The notes under the pieces were generated by a model. That model saw nothing but the letters and a program-made list of their open reading frames with translations. It had not been told where the DNA came from and did not search any database. From the NCBI GenBank assembly GCA_031826515.1, contig CP134536.1:3044501-3108500 (forward strand): a DNA stretch of 64,000 nucleotides, given 5' to 3'. Position numbers and translations under genes: made by a program. Each line of letters begins with the position of its first letter. Position 1 is the stretch's first letter. This document shows positions 47,073 through 55,427 of this stretch, in pieces. This stretch comes from Flavobacteriaceae bacterium HL-DH10. Its GTDB lineage: Bacteria > Bacteroidota > Bacteroidia > Flavobacteriales > Flavobacteriaceae.

Positions 47073-49028
47073 TTATTCTTTGGTGATTATAGCGCTCCAT
47101 CCGCCACCTGATGCGATGTTTGCAGTCGCCTTTGTGCTTTTGGTAACATGTAATGTTTCTATTTTATAATCTTGAGCAAACATATCTACATTTATACCAT
47201 CTCTATATACTTCCATGTTATAAGAGCCTTCACCCAAAAAGCTCAAATTAAGGGGTAACGATCTGGCATTGGAATCTGTCATTCCTCCAATGTACCAAGT
47301 ATCTTCTTTCCTTCTGGCTACAACTATATAATTGCCCACAGAGCCATGAAGCACTTTAGTTTCATCCCAAGTAGTTGGAATTTTAGTTATGAAGTCTACT
47401 GTTTCTTGCTCTTTATAATAGGTTGATGGCGATTCACACATCATTTGTAATGGTGCTTCATAAACGACGTACATAGCGACTTGATGCGCCCGTGTACCTA
47501 AACTCATGGGGCGATCGAAACTGATGGCATAATTTTTAGTTTGTTTGTTTATCATTGCGCCTGGTGTAAAATCCATAGGGCCTGCTGCCATACGAATAAA
47601 TGGAATGGTTACATTATGTTCGGGTGTAATATCTTCGCTCCATTTATTATTTTCATTGCCTCTTACTCCTTCGTAATTGACTACATTTGGATACATGCGT
47701 CGTAACCCAGAAGGTTTAAATGCTCCATGGAAATCTACCAATAACTGAAGTTTAGCACACTCTTTTGCTATTTGCTCGTAAGAGTTTACCATATATTGGT
47801 CGTTACGTTGCATATAATCAATTTTGATACCTTTAGCCCCCCACCTTTTATAGGTTTCAAGAATTTCTAAAAGGTTTTCATCAAGTGGTTTCCAAAGTAC
47901 CCAAAGTATGATACCAACATTTTTTTCGTTACCATACCTAATTAATTCATTTATATCCATTTCTGGATTAAAGTGCAAAATATCTGTAGTAGATTTTGTC
48001 CATCCTTCATCTAAGATTATATACTCGATGTTATTTTTTGAAGCAAAATCTATATAGTACTTGTAAGTATCATCGTTTAGACCTGCTTTAAAATCTACTC
48101 CGTAAATATTGTTGGCATTATACCAATCCCAAGCAACTTTTCCTGGCTTAATCCAACTAGTATTTTTTATAACAGTTGGTTTAGCCAATTGATAGGTTAA
48201 ATTGCTTTCTATCAAAGTGCGATCGTCATCACTTATAATAAATACACGCCAAGGATATACTCTCTTTCCTGTTGTTTGGGCAATATAATCCGCCTCTTTT
48301 GTAATGGTTTGAACACGATCAGATTTTCCATTTTTATCAACAGCTTCTAATACATATTTTGGAAATATAGCATTCATGGTAGTGCTGGCATTTCCTTTTA
48401 AAAATAAGCCTGGATAATCAATAAGTGCAGTTTCAGTAAATAAAACCTTAGCCTTATTTGTAATAAATAATACAGGAAGACTGCAAAATTCGTTAGTTAA
48501 AATTTCTGGTAAGGATTTATCTAAATACAAACGTTCATTATGGGAATACATGGATTCTTCTTGCGGAAACAAAGATTTAGTGCCTTTAGGAAAGGTAAGT
48601 GATATATTTTCTGAAACAACTTGGCGTCTTGCATGCGCTTCATCAATAAACTGATAGGCAACCCCATCGTTATAAGCTCGAAAGTTGAGTTTATAATGAC
48701 CTCGATATGTTATTGAAATTTCGGTATAGTCATCTTTTATTTTAGAATCTTTATGGGCAACTACAGGATGTATAGTTTCAGAAACACTTTTAATGGTATG
48801 TTTTTTTACTTTTGGATTTGTTCCGAAATCTGTATTGGACGTAAAATCCATACCAGCTTCAGCCTTTTCTATAATAACGTTACCGTTTAGAGAGGCAGAC
48901 CATATAATATTATCTGAATTATCAATGCTTATTCGTATGTTGCCATCTGGAGATTTGATTTCATAATTTTGAGAGTGTGCTTGGCAAATGATAAAAAAAA
49001 TAGATATATAGGATAGTGTTTTTTTCAT
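47073..49028 (-). CDS. Glycoside hydrolase family 97 (alpha-glucosidase/alpha-galactosidase)
   Basis: 651 residues, signal peptide MKKTLSYISIFFIICQAHS. The N-terminal beta-sandwich contains SPDGNIRISIDNS and AYNDGVAYQFID. The central TIM barrel has VAWDWYNANNIYGVDF, IILDEGWTKST, GIKIDYMQRNDQYM and DFHGAFKPSGLRRMYPN, then NYEGVRGNENNKW. The Asp in KIDYM and the Glu in NYEGVRGNE fit the nucleophile and acid/base of retaining GH97 members, so an alpha-galactosidase-like enzyme is likelier than an inverting SusB. That inference is tentative. First gene of a GH97-DUF6055 pair. No clear -7 box was found. Confidence 0.93.
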   Translation of the reverse strand: MKKTLSYISIFFIICQAHSQNYEIKSPDGNIRISIDNSDNIIWSASLNGNVIIEKAEAGMDFTSNTDFGTNPKVKKHTIKSVSETIHPVVAHKDSKIKDDYTEISITYRGHYKLNFRAYNDGVAYQFIDEAHARRQVVSENISLTFPKGTKSLFPQEESMYSHNERLYLDKSLPEILTNEFCSLPVLFITNKAKVLFTETALIDYPGLFLKGNASTTMNAIFPKYVLEAVDKNGKSDRVQTITKEADYIAQTTGKRVYPWRVFIISDDDRTLIESNLTYQLAKPTVIKNTSWIKPGKVAWDWYNANNIYGVDFKAGLNDDTYKYYIDFASKNNIEYIILDEGWTKSTTDILHFNPEMDINELIRYGNEKNVGIILWVLWKPLDENLLEILETYKRWGAKGIKIDYMQRNDQYMVNSYEQIAKECAKLQLLVDFHGAFKPSGLRRMYPNVVNYEGVRGNENNKWSEDITPEHNVTIPFIRMAAGPMDFTPGAMINKQTKNYAISFDRPMSLGTRAHQVAMYVVYEAPLQMMCESPSTYYKEQETVDFITKIPTTWDETKVLHGSVGNYIVVARRKEDTWYIGGMTDSNARSLPLNLSFLGEGSYNMEVYRDGINVDMFAQDYKIETLHVTKSTKATANIASGGGWSAIITKE

Positions 49029-50771
49029 TTTTAGTCTTTAGTTAAATGTAATGCTTATGAATATTTTTAGTTTATATAAATCAGGATTATTTAATTTTTA
49101 AAAATAATTCATTTTAAAAATAATTATCAGGTAATTGTTCACCTTGTTTTGTTGTTTATTACCCATTTACTGCTTTAAACTTATAATATGTTGCTTATTA
49201 CTAATTGGAAGTATAAATGTTTTTGTGTTTTCTAGCTTGTTTTCGTCGGGGTTTAACTTTCTATCATCAATAAAAACCTGCCATTTACTTTTTGAGAAAA
49301 GCGTCATTTTAGTATTATGATTAAAAATGGGCATTATTTTCAATTGTTAATATGATTTCGTTTTTTGTTTTAGAGTAGGTGATAGGTCTATCTTTTTTAA
49401 AACTATCCCGATTAATAGTTATTCCTGTTTTTTGTTTATTGGAAACCACCCAGAATGCATTCAAAACTCCATCTTTTGGTAAAATAGAAAACGTGTTATT
49501 TTTTAATGTATGGGTTTCTCCATAAGTAAACCAACTAAAAATGGGATCTTCTGCTAAAATGGTTGCAGCAGTTCTAAAAATAGCACCATTTCCTAAATCG
49601 GCTTCACCATCATAATGTCAAGAGCCTCTTGGGTTCATTCTGTTCTTGAGCCAGATTCCGCCATTTTTTTACTGACTGAATGCTCAATCCATGGCGCCAT
49701 TGTTTTCTTTTCCTGAAAACCAATAACCATAAGTTAGAGGCTTCTATTCCAGTATTTATTAAAGTGTAAGAGCTTAGGTAAGAGGCATAGCCTAATTGTA
49801 GCCAATCGCAAGGAGTTTCAGAGAAATTTAATGCATAATCTAAAATACTCCAACCTCCCATTCTAGCCATATAGCTTAAAGTATCATCTGAACCTAAAGA
49901 ATAACAGGAGTTATTAATCTATCCTCTTACTGCTAAGCCTTATGAATGCTGACGTTCCATAAATAATTTACTATCTTTCATAGTTGCTTTTGGATGTGAA
50001 TACCATTTTCTTAATTTAACGTCATACCAAAGGTTTGAGTCTGGCTTCATTGAAGTTTCTTTATCGTTAGGAATAAATACATTTTTTGCTGCTAAAAAGG
50101 GAGCCTTACACAATGCTGGGTCGTCACTTGCTAAAACGTAACCCCACCAATTATCGAAACCATCTGTATTATCTAGATCTCTAAGTTCTTTAGCATCCAT
50201 ATCCCAAACCGAATACAAACCATTATACCATTTTATAGAATTGGTATGCTGTTGTTTATATACAATAAACTGGCTTCGTTTTTTTATTGCCATTATAATA
50301 GATGGACAACATGTTTTCTCCTAATTTTTTAAAGTTTACTTCGTAAATTTCAGTATCAGTATTGTTTGATTTTAAATATTTTGTTTCAGTGAATTCAGGA
50401 TATTCAACGATTATAAAGTCTATCTTGTTTTTTGAACGCAAAGCGAATTTGGCTGTTAAATCTTGCGGTATTGTCATTCCAGGAACTATCCTTGTATCAA
50501 AAAGATGGTTTTTATATAGGATGTCCCGCATCTCATTATAACTATTAGCCCATTCTATTCTAAAGCCATATTCGGCCATATCGCCATTTGTTCCGTTCGG
50601 ATTTAGTTATAATGTTGTATTGTCCAATTTCCAACTTCCCAATTTTTATTTGCTTGCGGCAAGTGCAGAATGAATAAATACATTACCTGTTTCATTAAAA
50701 TATTCAAGTTTTGTTTCTGGTTTACTCATAACTATTAAGTATGGAGCTTCACCTGAGGGCCTTGTAAAATA

Positions 50772-51332
50772 AATAAACCACTATGGACTTCCAGTCCATA
50801 GTTTTTAACAAAAGAATGAAATTCTTTCTTAACATTACTCTAATATCCAGTTGCCTTTTTCCGTATTGGGCTTATCCTTGTGATGCTCAAGATATTCTTG
50901 AACCATCTCATCTGTTATCTGACCTGTACTCTATATCCAACAGCCCAAAAAGACGATCCAATACTGTTTATTTAACTTCGGAAACTCTTGTTGTAAAAGA
51001 CGAGAGGAACGACCTTTTAATTTCTTTACCAACACTTACACTCATTTATGGTGGGTACTCAACGTGCATATGAATATGGTCTTTACTCACAACACCCTTT
51101 AAAATATGGACATCATTAGAATTACATATCTGTATCAACAAATCTCGACAGCGATTTTCAATATCTCCCTGTAAAACGGAATAACGATATTTTGTTACCC
51201 AAACTGAATGACAACTTAAATTACTTATCGAATGTGAATTCTTGCGGTAGTTTGACATACAACAAAACTAAAACATTTATAGAAACTAAAGTAACTGCAA
51301 TGAAATTGCAGGGTTTTAACCTTTAACTTGAT
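50772..51332 (-). mobile_element. IS200/IS605-type insertion sequence relic
   Basis: 561 bp lie inside the DUF5695 pseudogene. TTTATT occurs at both junctions on the minus strand, and removing 50772-51332 joins the host codons exactly as GSF-I-YFTRPSGEAPY. Subterminal hairpins sit at each end: ACTATGGACT-TCC-AGTCCATAGT (50780-50802) and CTGCAAT-GAA-ATTGCAG (51295-51311). There is no long inverted repeat, as expected for this single-strand-transposing family. Confidence 0.85.
50835..51258 (-). pseudogene. tnpA: Degenerate IS200-type transposase TnpA
   Basis: Intact N-terminal half from the ATG at 51258 (MSNYRKNSHSISNLSCHSVW, VTKYRYSVLQGD, KDHIHMHVEYPP with the HUH metal motif), then a stop and frameshifts. 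The remainder can be read in other frames as KGRSSRLLQQEFPKLNKQYW, FWAVGYRV and STGQITDEMVQEYLEHHKDK, with the likely catalytic Tyr in QEYLEHH. The full product would have been about 140 residues. It is no longer active. Confidence 0.88.
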
Positions 51333-52014
51333 AATAAACGAGCCATTTTCTGCTATATGTTGGTGTTTTACAAAACCTTATTCAAAAACATAGTTTGGGT
51401 CTTCGCCACTTGGTTTTTTCCAAGGGAGCGGGATAGATAAACTTCCAATGTTCATTGGGAATTTGCTAATATTTTGAATTTTTATATTTCAATCGATGCC
51501 ACCATTTTTTTACCGAAAATGAACGCTCCATCTTTATAGGCATGCCTTTTAGAAAATCAGTATAAACAGTATTTTTACCATTTTGAGTTACTGTTGTTTT
51601 ATAGGTGTACAAATCTATCCAGCCTCCATAAACAATTTCATATTGTACTTCAGCCTTGCCCCAAACAGATCCGGAGTTAACAATATTCGCATGGTGTAAA
51701 TCCTTAGGTGAATAAATTTTACTGATACTATCCTGATTTAGTTCAACAATAATATTAGAATCTTTTATAGTATAAATGCTTGTATTTTGACTATTTAAGT
51801 TTTTACTGCTAACTATAAAAAATACTTTTTGATGTGTAATTCATGATTATTGTTTTATTTAAAGAGGATAAGATTATTACTCAGTTCATTTTGAAATATT
51901 AGCTGTATGATGGAAATTAAGTTAGAATTACAATTTAAGCATGTATTTGTAAGTTTAAGCCTTTATTGTTACCTGAAAATTTGTGTAAATTATTTTTGTT
52001 TTTGTAGAGTAAAA

Positions 52015-52043
52015 GAAAAGTCCTCTGTATTAGAGGAATTTTT
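52015..52043 (-). terminator. Terminator downstream of GH43
   Basis: TCCTCT-GTATT-AGAGGA hairpin, flanked by AAAAG and AATTTTTC. On the minus strand it lies about 40 bases past the GH43 stop and leads into CTTTTCTTTT. The rest of 51845-52080 shows no gene. Confidence 0.65.
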
Positions 52044-52080
52044 CATGACAAGACAAATAATTATTGAATAGAAATATTCT

Positions 52081-54228
52081 TTAGTTTTTTTTAGGAGAGG
52101 TTGCTTTCATGAGATTTTTTAACTCATTTTCGTTTAGAGCATAGTCATACATTTTTAGTGAAGATATATATCCCGAATAATTTTCACCAATATCTGAGGC
52201 ACCAATAATTATTTTAGCATTATCAATAGCAGAGGAGAGGAGCATGTTTTGGGAATTATCTAAAACACCATCAACATAAATTTTCTCTACAACACCATCA
52301 AACGTTAAAACAATATGATGCCATTTATTAGCTTCGGGTACGTTGTTGTATTTCATGTCAAAATGACCATCTAAATGTGGTGCAGCACCGTAATGTCCAC
52401 TATTATAAGCAAAAGCATTATATGAATTGGCTAACCTATATTTATATCTGTTACACCAAGAAGCTAGAATCTCACCTTCATTTGAAACCTCTGGATTTTT
52501 CACCCAAGTTGCCATAGAGTATGAACCATTCCATGCTAATTGTTCAGGAACTGGTTTATTTAACACTAAAGAGCCTTTAGTAAATTTAAAAGCTTCAATA
52601 CCTTCATCATCTGTATCAATTGTTACATCTCCTTTTATAGAAAAAACACCACCTATAGACCCTTTGTTTTCAATGACTGCATTCGATTTATCTTTTGAAA
52701 TCCCTTCTAAATTTAAATCAATCAACATATCATTTTTACTTCTAATAGCTGGTTTAATTTTAGACTTTTTATTTTTGAGTTGTAAAGGAATATCAAACAA
52801 CGAGCTATAAACTTTTATATTCCAAACAGCAGCGTATAATCCTGATTTTTCTGTTCCTGAAATGGTTAACTTAATATAACGTGCATTTACGTTATTGTCA
52901 TCAATCATAGGACTTCCAGAGGTTTGATCATTGGATTTATTCGAATACATTTCCCAGGTTTTCCCATCTTCAGAATATTCTAAAGTATATTGGTAATAAT
53001 AACTAGCAAATTCAAATTGCGTCATGACTCTGGCTACTTCTTGCACAGAACCTAAATCGATCGTTAAATTTTGTGGTAGTGAATTATCGCCTGCTTTCCA
53101 CATGGTTGCATTATTATTATCGATAGCAAATTCAGACATATAATTATAATCGTATTCTAGTGATTTTAAATGATAAGAAGAAGATGCGGTTACCCTAGTA
53201 TTATACGCAATATTTTCTGGCACTTTAGAATTTACAATATTTTCGATGCCTTTCATGGTTGGCACAACGGTTTTTATGGTAGAATCGTTTTCAAAAATCA
53301 TTTTGTCAATACACACTTGTCTTGACAGTCCACCGCGTGTCATTGGGTAATCGTGCTTATGGTATACGATGTAATAATCGTCACCATCCTGCAAAACCGA
53401 GTGATGTCCAGGACCGTGTGTTGTTTTATCTTCATTAGTACTTAAAATAGGATTATTTTCTCCTGGAGTAAATGGTCCATAAGGGCTATCTGCATATGAG
53501 TACATAACTTTATACGTTTCGTCATGACAAGACTCTCCCGAATACATAAAAATATATTTATCTCCTTTTTTCATCAAATATGCTGCCTCAAAAGAATTTG
53601 GAGTTTGTTCTAAAGGAATATTGGTGGAATTCACCATGTCTTTCATGGTATTTGTATCTAATTCACCAACCGCATAACCGCCATTGTAATGTACCCAAGT
53701 ACCCCAATAACCATATACTTTCCCATCGGTATCAGTAAAAAATTGAGCATCTAATGAAGGAAAACCATCTCTTGGATATCCGTTTGGAATAACGGGCTTA
53801 TCATTTTCGTCTAACTTTGTCCAAGGTCCCACGGGAGTATCAGACACATAGCCATATATGTTACAACCAATTTCACAGTTGCCGAAGTATAAATAATATT
53901 TACCATCCTTTCCCTTTACAATATCTGGAGCCCAGAAATTTGTAATAGGCATATTTGTAAAAGAAGGAATCTCCATCGTATAATTATACCAATTTTGTAA
54001 ATCGTTACTATACCAGACAGTAGGAGCTCCTGAAGCTAACATTTCATTATCTGTAGTGGCATAGATATAATAGATATCCCCAAACTTTTTAATAGTTGGG
54101 TCTGCATAATAACCAGGTAGAATAGGGTTACTTGAAAAATTAGGCAAACTATCTGATACTTTTTCTTTACAACTTGTAAACAAATATGTGGTAATAAAGA
54201 AGATGAAAAACACTGATTTTTTAAGCAT
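52081..54228 (-). CDS. GH43 glycosidase lipoprotein with F5/8C and LamG domains
   Basis: 715 residues. Lipobox Cys20 (YLFTSC), so surface- or outer-membrane-anchored. The five-bladed GH43 domain runs at about 30-335 with base Asp43 in GYYADPTIKKFG, the pKa-tuning Asp in FPSLDAQFF and the acid Glu in PNSFEAAYLMKKG. Next comes an F5/8 type C (discoidin) carbohydrate-binding domain at about 340-475 (TVTASSSYHL in altered form, ATMWKAGDNSLPQNLTIDLG) and a LamG/ConA-like domain at about 500-705 (SMATWVKNPE, WHHIVLTFDGVVEKIYVDG). GH43 enzymes mostly release arabinose or xylose, which fits the GH127 gene nearby. Exact linkage unknown. Confidence 0.93.
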   Translation of the reverse strand: MLKKSVFFIFFITTYLFTSCKEKVSDSLPNFSSNPILPGYYADPTIKKFGDIYYIYATTDNEMLASGAPTVWYSNDLQNWYNYTMEIPSFTNMPITNFWAPDIVKGKDGKYYLYFGNCEIGCNIYGYVSDTPVGPWTKLDENDKPVIPNGYPRDGFPSLDAQFFTDTDGKVYGYWGTWVHYNGGYAVGELDTNTMKDMVNSTNIPLEQTPNSFEAAYLMKKGDKYIFMYSGESCHDETYKVMYSYADSPYGPFTPGENNPILSTNEDKTTHGPGHHSVLQDGDDYYIVYHKHDYPMTRGGLSRQVCIDKMIFENDSTIKTVVPTMKGIENIVNSKVPENIAYNTRVTASSSYHLKSLEYDYNYMSEFAIDNNNATMWKAGDNSLPQNLTIDLGSVQEVARVMTQFEFASYYYQYTLEYSEDGKTWEMYSNKSNDQTSGSPMIDDNNVNARYIKLTISGTEKSGLYAAVWNIKVYSSLFDIPLQLKNKKSKIKPAIRSKNDMLIDLNLEGISKDKSNAVIENKGSIGGVFSIKGDVTIDTDDEGIEAFKFTKGSLVLNKPVPEQLAWNGSYSMATWVKNPEVSNEGEILASWCNRYKYRLANSYNAFAYNSGHYGAAPHLDGHFDMKYNNVPEANKWHHIVLTFDGVVEKIYVDGVLDNSQNMLLSSAIDNAKIIIGASDIGENYSGYISSLKMYDYALNENELKNLMKATSPKKN

Positions 54229-54300
54229 CGTATTTATATGTTTTTTTAAAATTTTAGAACTATACTTAATTGGTTTTTAAGCACAAAACACCCCTATTAA

Positions 54301-54308
54301 CAAATATA
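54301..54308 (-). promoter_or_regulatory. -7 box TATATTTG of the GH43 gene
   Basis: Exact TAnnTTTG on the minus strand, 72 bases before the ATG. No -33 TTG at the right distance. Confidence 0.4.
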
Positions 54309-54380
54309 AAATACTATTATTTTAATCGGTGTTAATTATTACCTCATATATTGTAAATATTAGCTTTTCGCTTTTTCGAA

Positions 54381-55340
54381 TTACTTTTGAAATAATTTAT
54401 AGAAGTATGAAGCTGCGACCAAATCTTCTAAAGCATGACCTACAGACTTAAACAATGTAATTTCAGAATCAGAAGTTCGACCAGATTTTATGTTACTACA
54501 TAATTCGAACAAATCTGCTTTAATAGTTTCTTTAGATAAAATCCCTTTTGATAATGGTATGGCTATATCTCCACTTTCTTTTAATCCGCCTTGGTAGGTA
54601 TCTAAAAAAACATTCGATTTTTTTATAGCTTCATCATCGGCTTCTCTAGTATCTTTTTTATAAGCACCTACTAAATCGACATGCTGGCCTTTTTTTAACC
54701 ATTTACCTAAAACTAAAGGGGTAGGAGATAAGGTTGCAGAAGAAATAATAGCTACTTCAGAAATTTTATCTTCTATATGGTCAATGGCAATACATTTAAA
54801 CGCTTCATTTTTTAAATTATCACAAATTTTCTGAGATTTTTCTAATGTACGTCCCCAAACATACACTGTTTTAATAGGTCGAACAGAAGTATGGGCTTTA
54901 ATTAGATTGATTGATAATGCCCCCGTTCCAATCATTAACATCGAGGATGCATCTTTTCTAGAAAGAAAGCTACTAGCTAGTGCTGATGCAGCTGCGGTTC
55001 TTTTTGCTGTTAGCGATTTTGCTTCTAAAATGGCTTTAATAAATCCTTTATGCCCGTCTAAATAAATATACATACCTTGTATTGCTGGCAAATTATATAT
55101 TCCATTATTGGGACTTACAGTTGCAATTTTTACTCCTAAGTCATTTCCAGGATTAAAAGCAGGCATCAATAACAACGTAGAATCTTTTTCTTCTTTAGGG
55201 TTCGAAAAATCGTGGTGATGGCGCATTGGAACCTCAATGTCAGCATTTGAAAAACCTATTTTAAGTGCCTCTATTAATCCAATAAAATCACAGTTCTCAT
55301 TTATGAAATCATCTGTTATGTAAGGAATTGTTGTGTTCAT
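54381..55340 (-). CDS. Ornithine cyclodeaminase / mu-crystallin family protein
   Basis: 319 residues with an NAD(P)-dependent fold. The substrate-binding part has PMRHHHDFSNP and GVKIATVSPNNG, with the conserved EAKSLTAKRTAAASALASSF. The Rossmann loop is MLMIGTGALSINLIKAH. Near the end DLVGAYKKDTREADDEAI and GGLKESGDIAIPLSKG match the family. Members include ornithine cyclodeaminase (ornithine to proline), alanine dehydrogenase and pyrroline-2-carboxylate (ketimine) reductase, used to turn trans-3-hydroxyproline-derived pyrroline-2-carboxylate into proline. The sequence alone does not choose. It lies between a glycosidase operon and GH43, where a catabolic role is likelier than biosynthesis. 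Confidence 0.92.
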   Translation of the reverse strand: MNTTIPYITDDFINENCDFIGLIEALKIGFSNADIEVPMRHHHDFSNPKEEKDSTLLLMPAFNPGNDLGVKIATVSPNNGIYNLPAIQGMYIYLDGHKGFIKAILEAKSLTAKRTAAASALASSFLSRKDASSMLMIGTGALSINLIKAHTSVRPIKTVYVWGRTLEKSQKICDNLKNEAFKCIAIDHIEDKISEVAIISSATLSPTPLVLGKWLKKGQHVDLVGAYKKDTREADDEAIKKSNVFLDTYQGGLKESGDIAIPLSKGILSKETIKADLFELCSNIKSGRTSDSEITLFKSVGHALEDLVAASYFYKLFQK

Positions 55341-55351
55341 GTAAAATGAAT

Positions 55352-55391
55352 TTAAAAATAAACCCCAAGGAAATTAAATGGTCTTGGGGTT
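55352..55391 (-). terminator. Terminator after the S9-GH127-DUF885-DUF5695 operon
   Basis: Stem AACCCCAAG / CTTGGGGTT with a 13-base loop. On the minus strand it is followed by TTTATTTTTAAA. It stands about 20 bases before the OCD-family ATG, so that gene needs read-through or a promoter within the short gap. Confidence 0.8.
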
Positions 55392-55427
55392 AAAGGTTAA
55401 ATATAAAAACCAAATAATGAATAGTTT

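Larger units (their letters stand above)
49167..51844 (-). pseudogene. Decayed DUF5695-type gene, interrupted by an IS200/IS605 relic
   Basis: Fragments in different frames align end to end with the DUF5695 architecture of the intact gene at 55428-58115. N-terminal pieces: NIIVELNQDSISKIYSP, SVWGKAEVQYEIVYGGWIDL, FPMNIGSLSIPLPWKKPSGE. After the insertion: RPSGEAPYLIVMSKPET, EYGFRIEWANSYNEMRD, GYVLASDDPALCKAPFLAAK, MARMGGWSILDYALNFSET, YGYWFSGKENNG, HYDGEADLGNGAIFRTAAT and a C-terminal piece ending at 49167. Breaks include a frameshift at about 50280, stops near 49920, a frameshift near 49715, TGA in place of Trp at 49618 and a late frameshift near 49310. Confidence 0.85.

Noticed and set aside
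49029-49166. Promoter for GH97
   Set aside because: No TAnnTTTG on the minus strand in this AT-rich gap. Nothing definite to report.
49135-49320. 61-codon plus-strand ORF
   Set aside because: Lies over the C-terminal remains of the DUF5695 pseudogene on the other strand. Cys/Leu-rich and not protein-like in family terms.
50783-51073. 96-codon plus-strand ORF in the IS relic
   Set aside because: It is antisense to the degenerate TnpA 3' half, whose residues can be read on the minus strand.
51991-51998. TATTTTTG on the plus strand as a promoter
   Set aside because: No plus-strand gene or tiny ORF follows. AT-rich spacer makes chance matches likely.
52427-52810. 127-codon plus-strand ORF inside GH43
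   Set aside because: Shadow of the LamG region of GH43, with no independent support.
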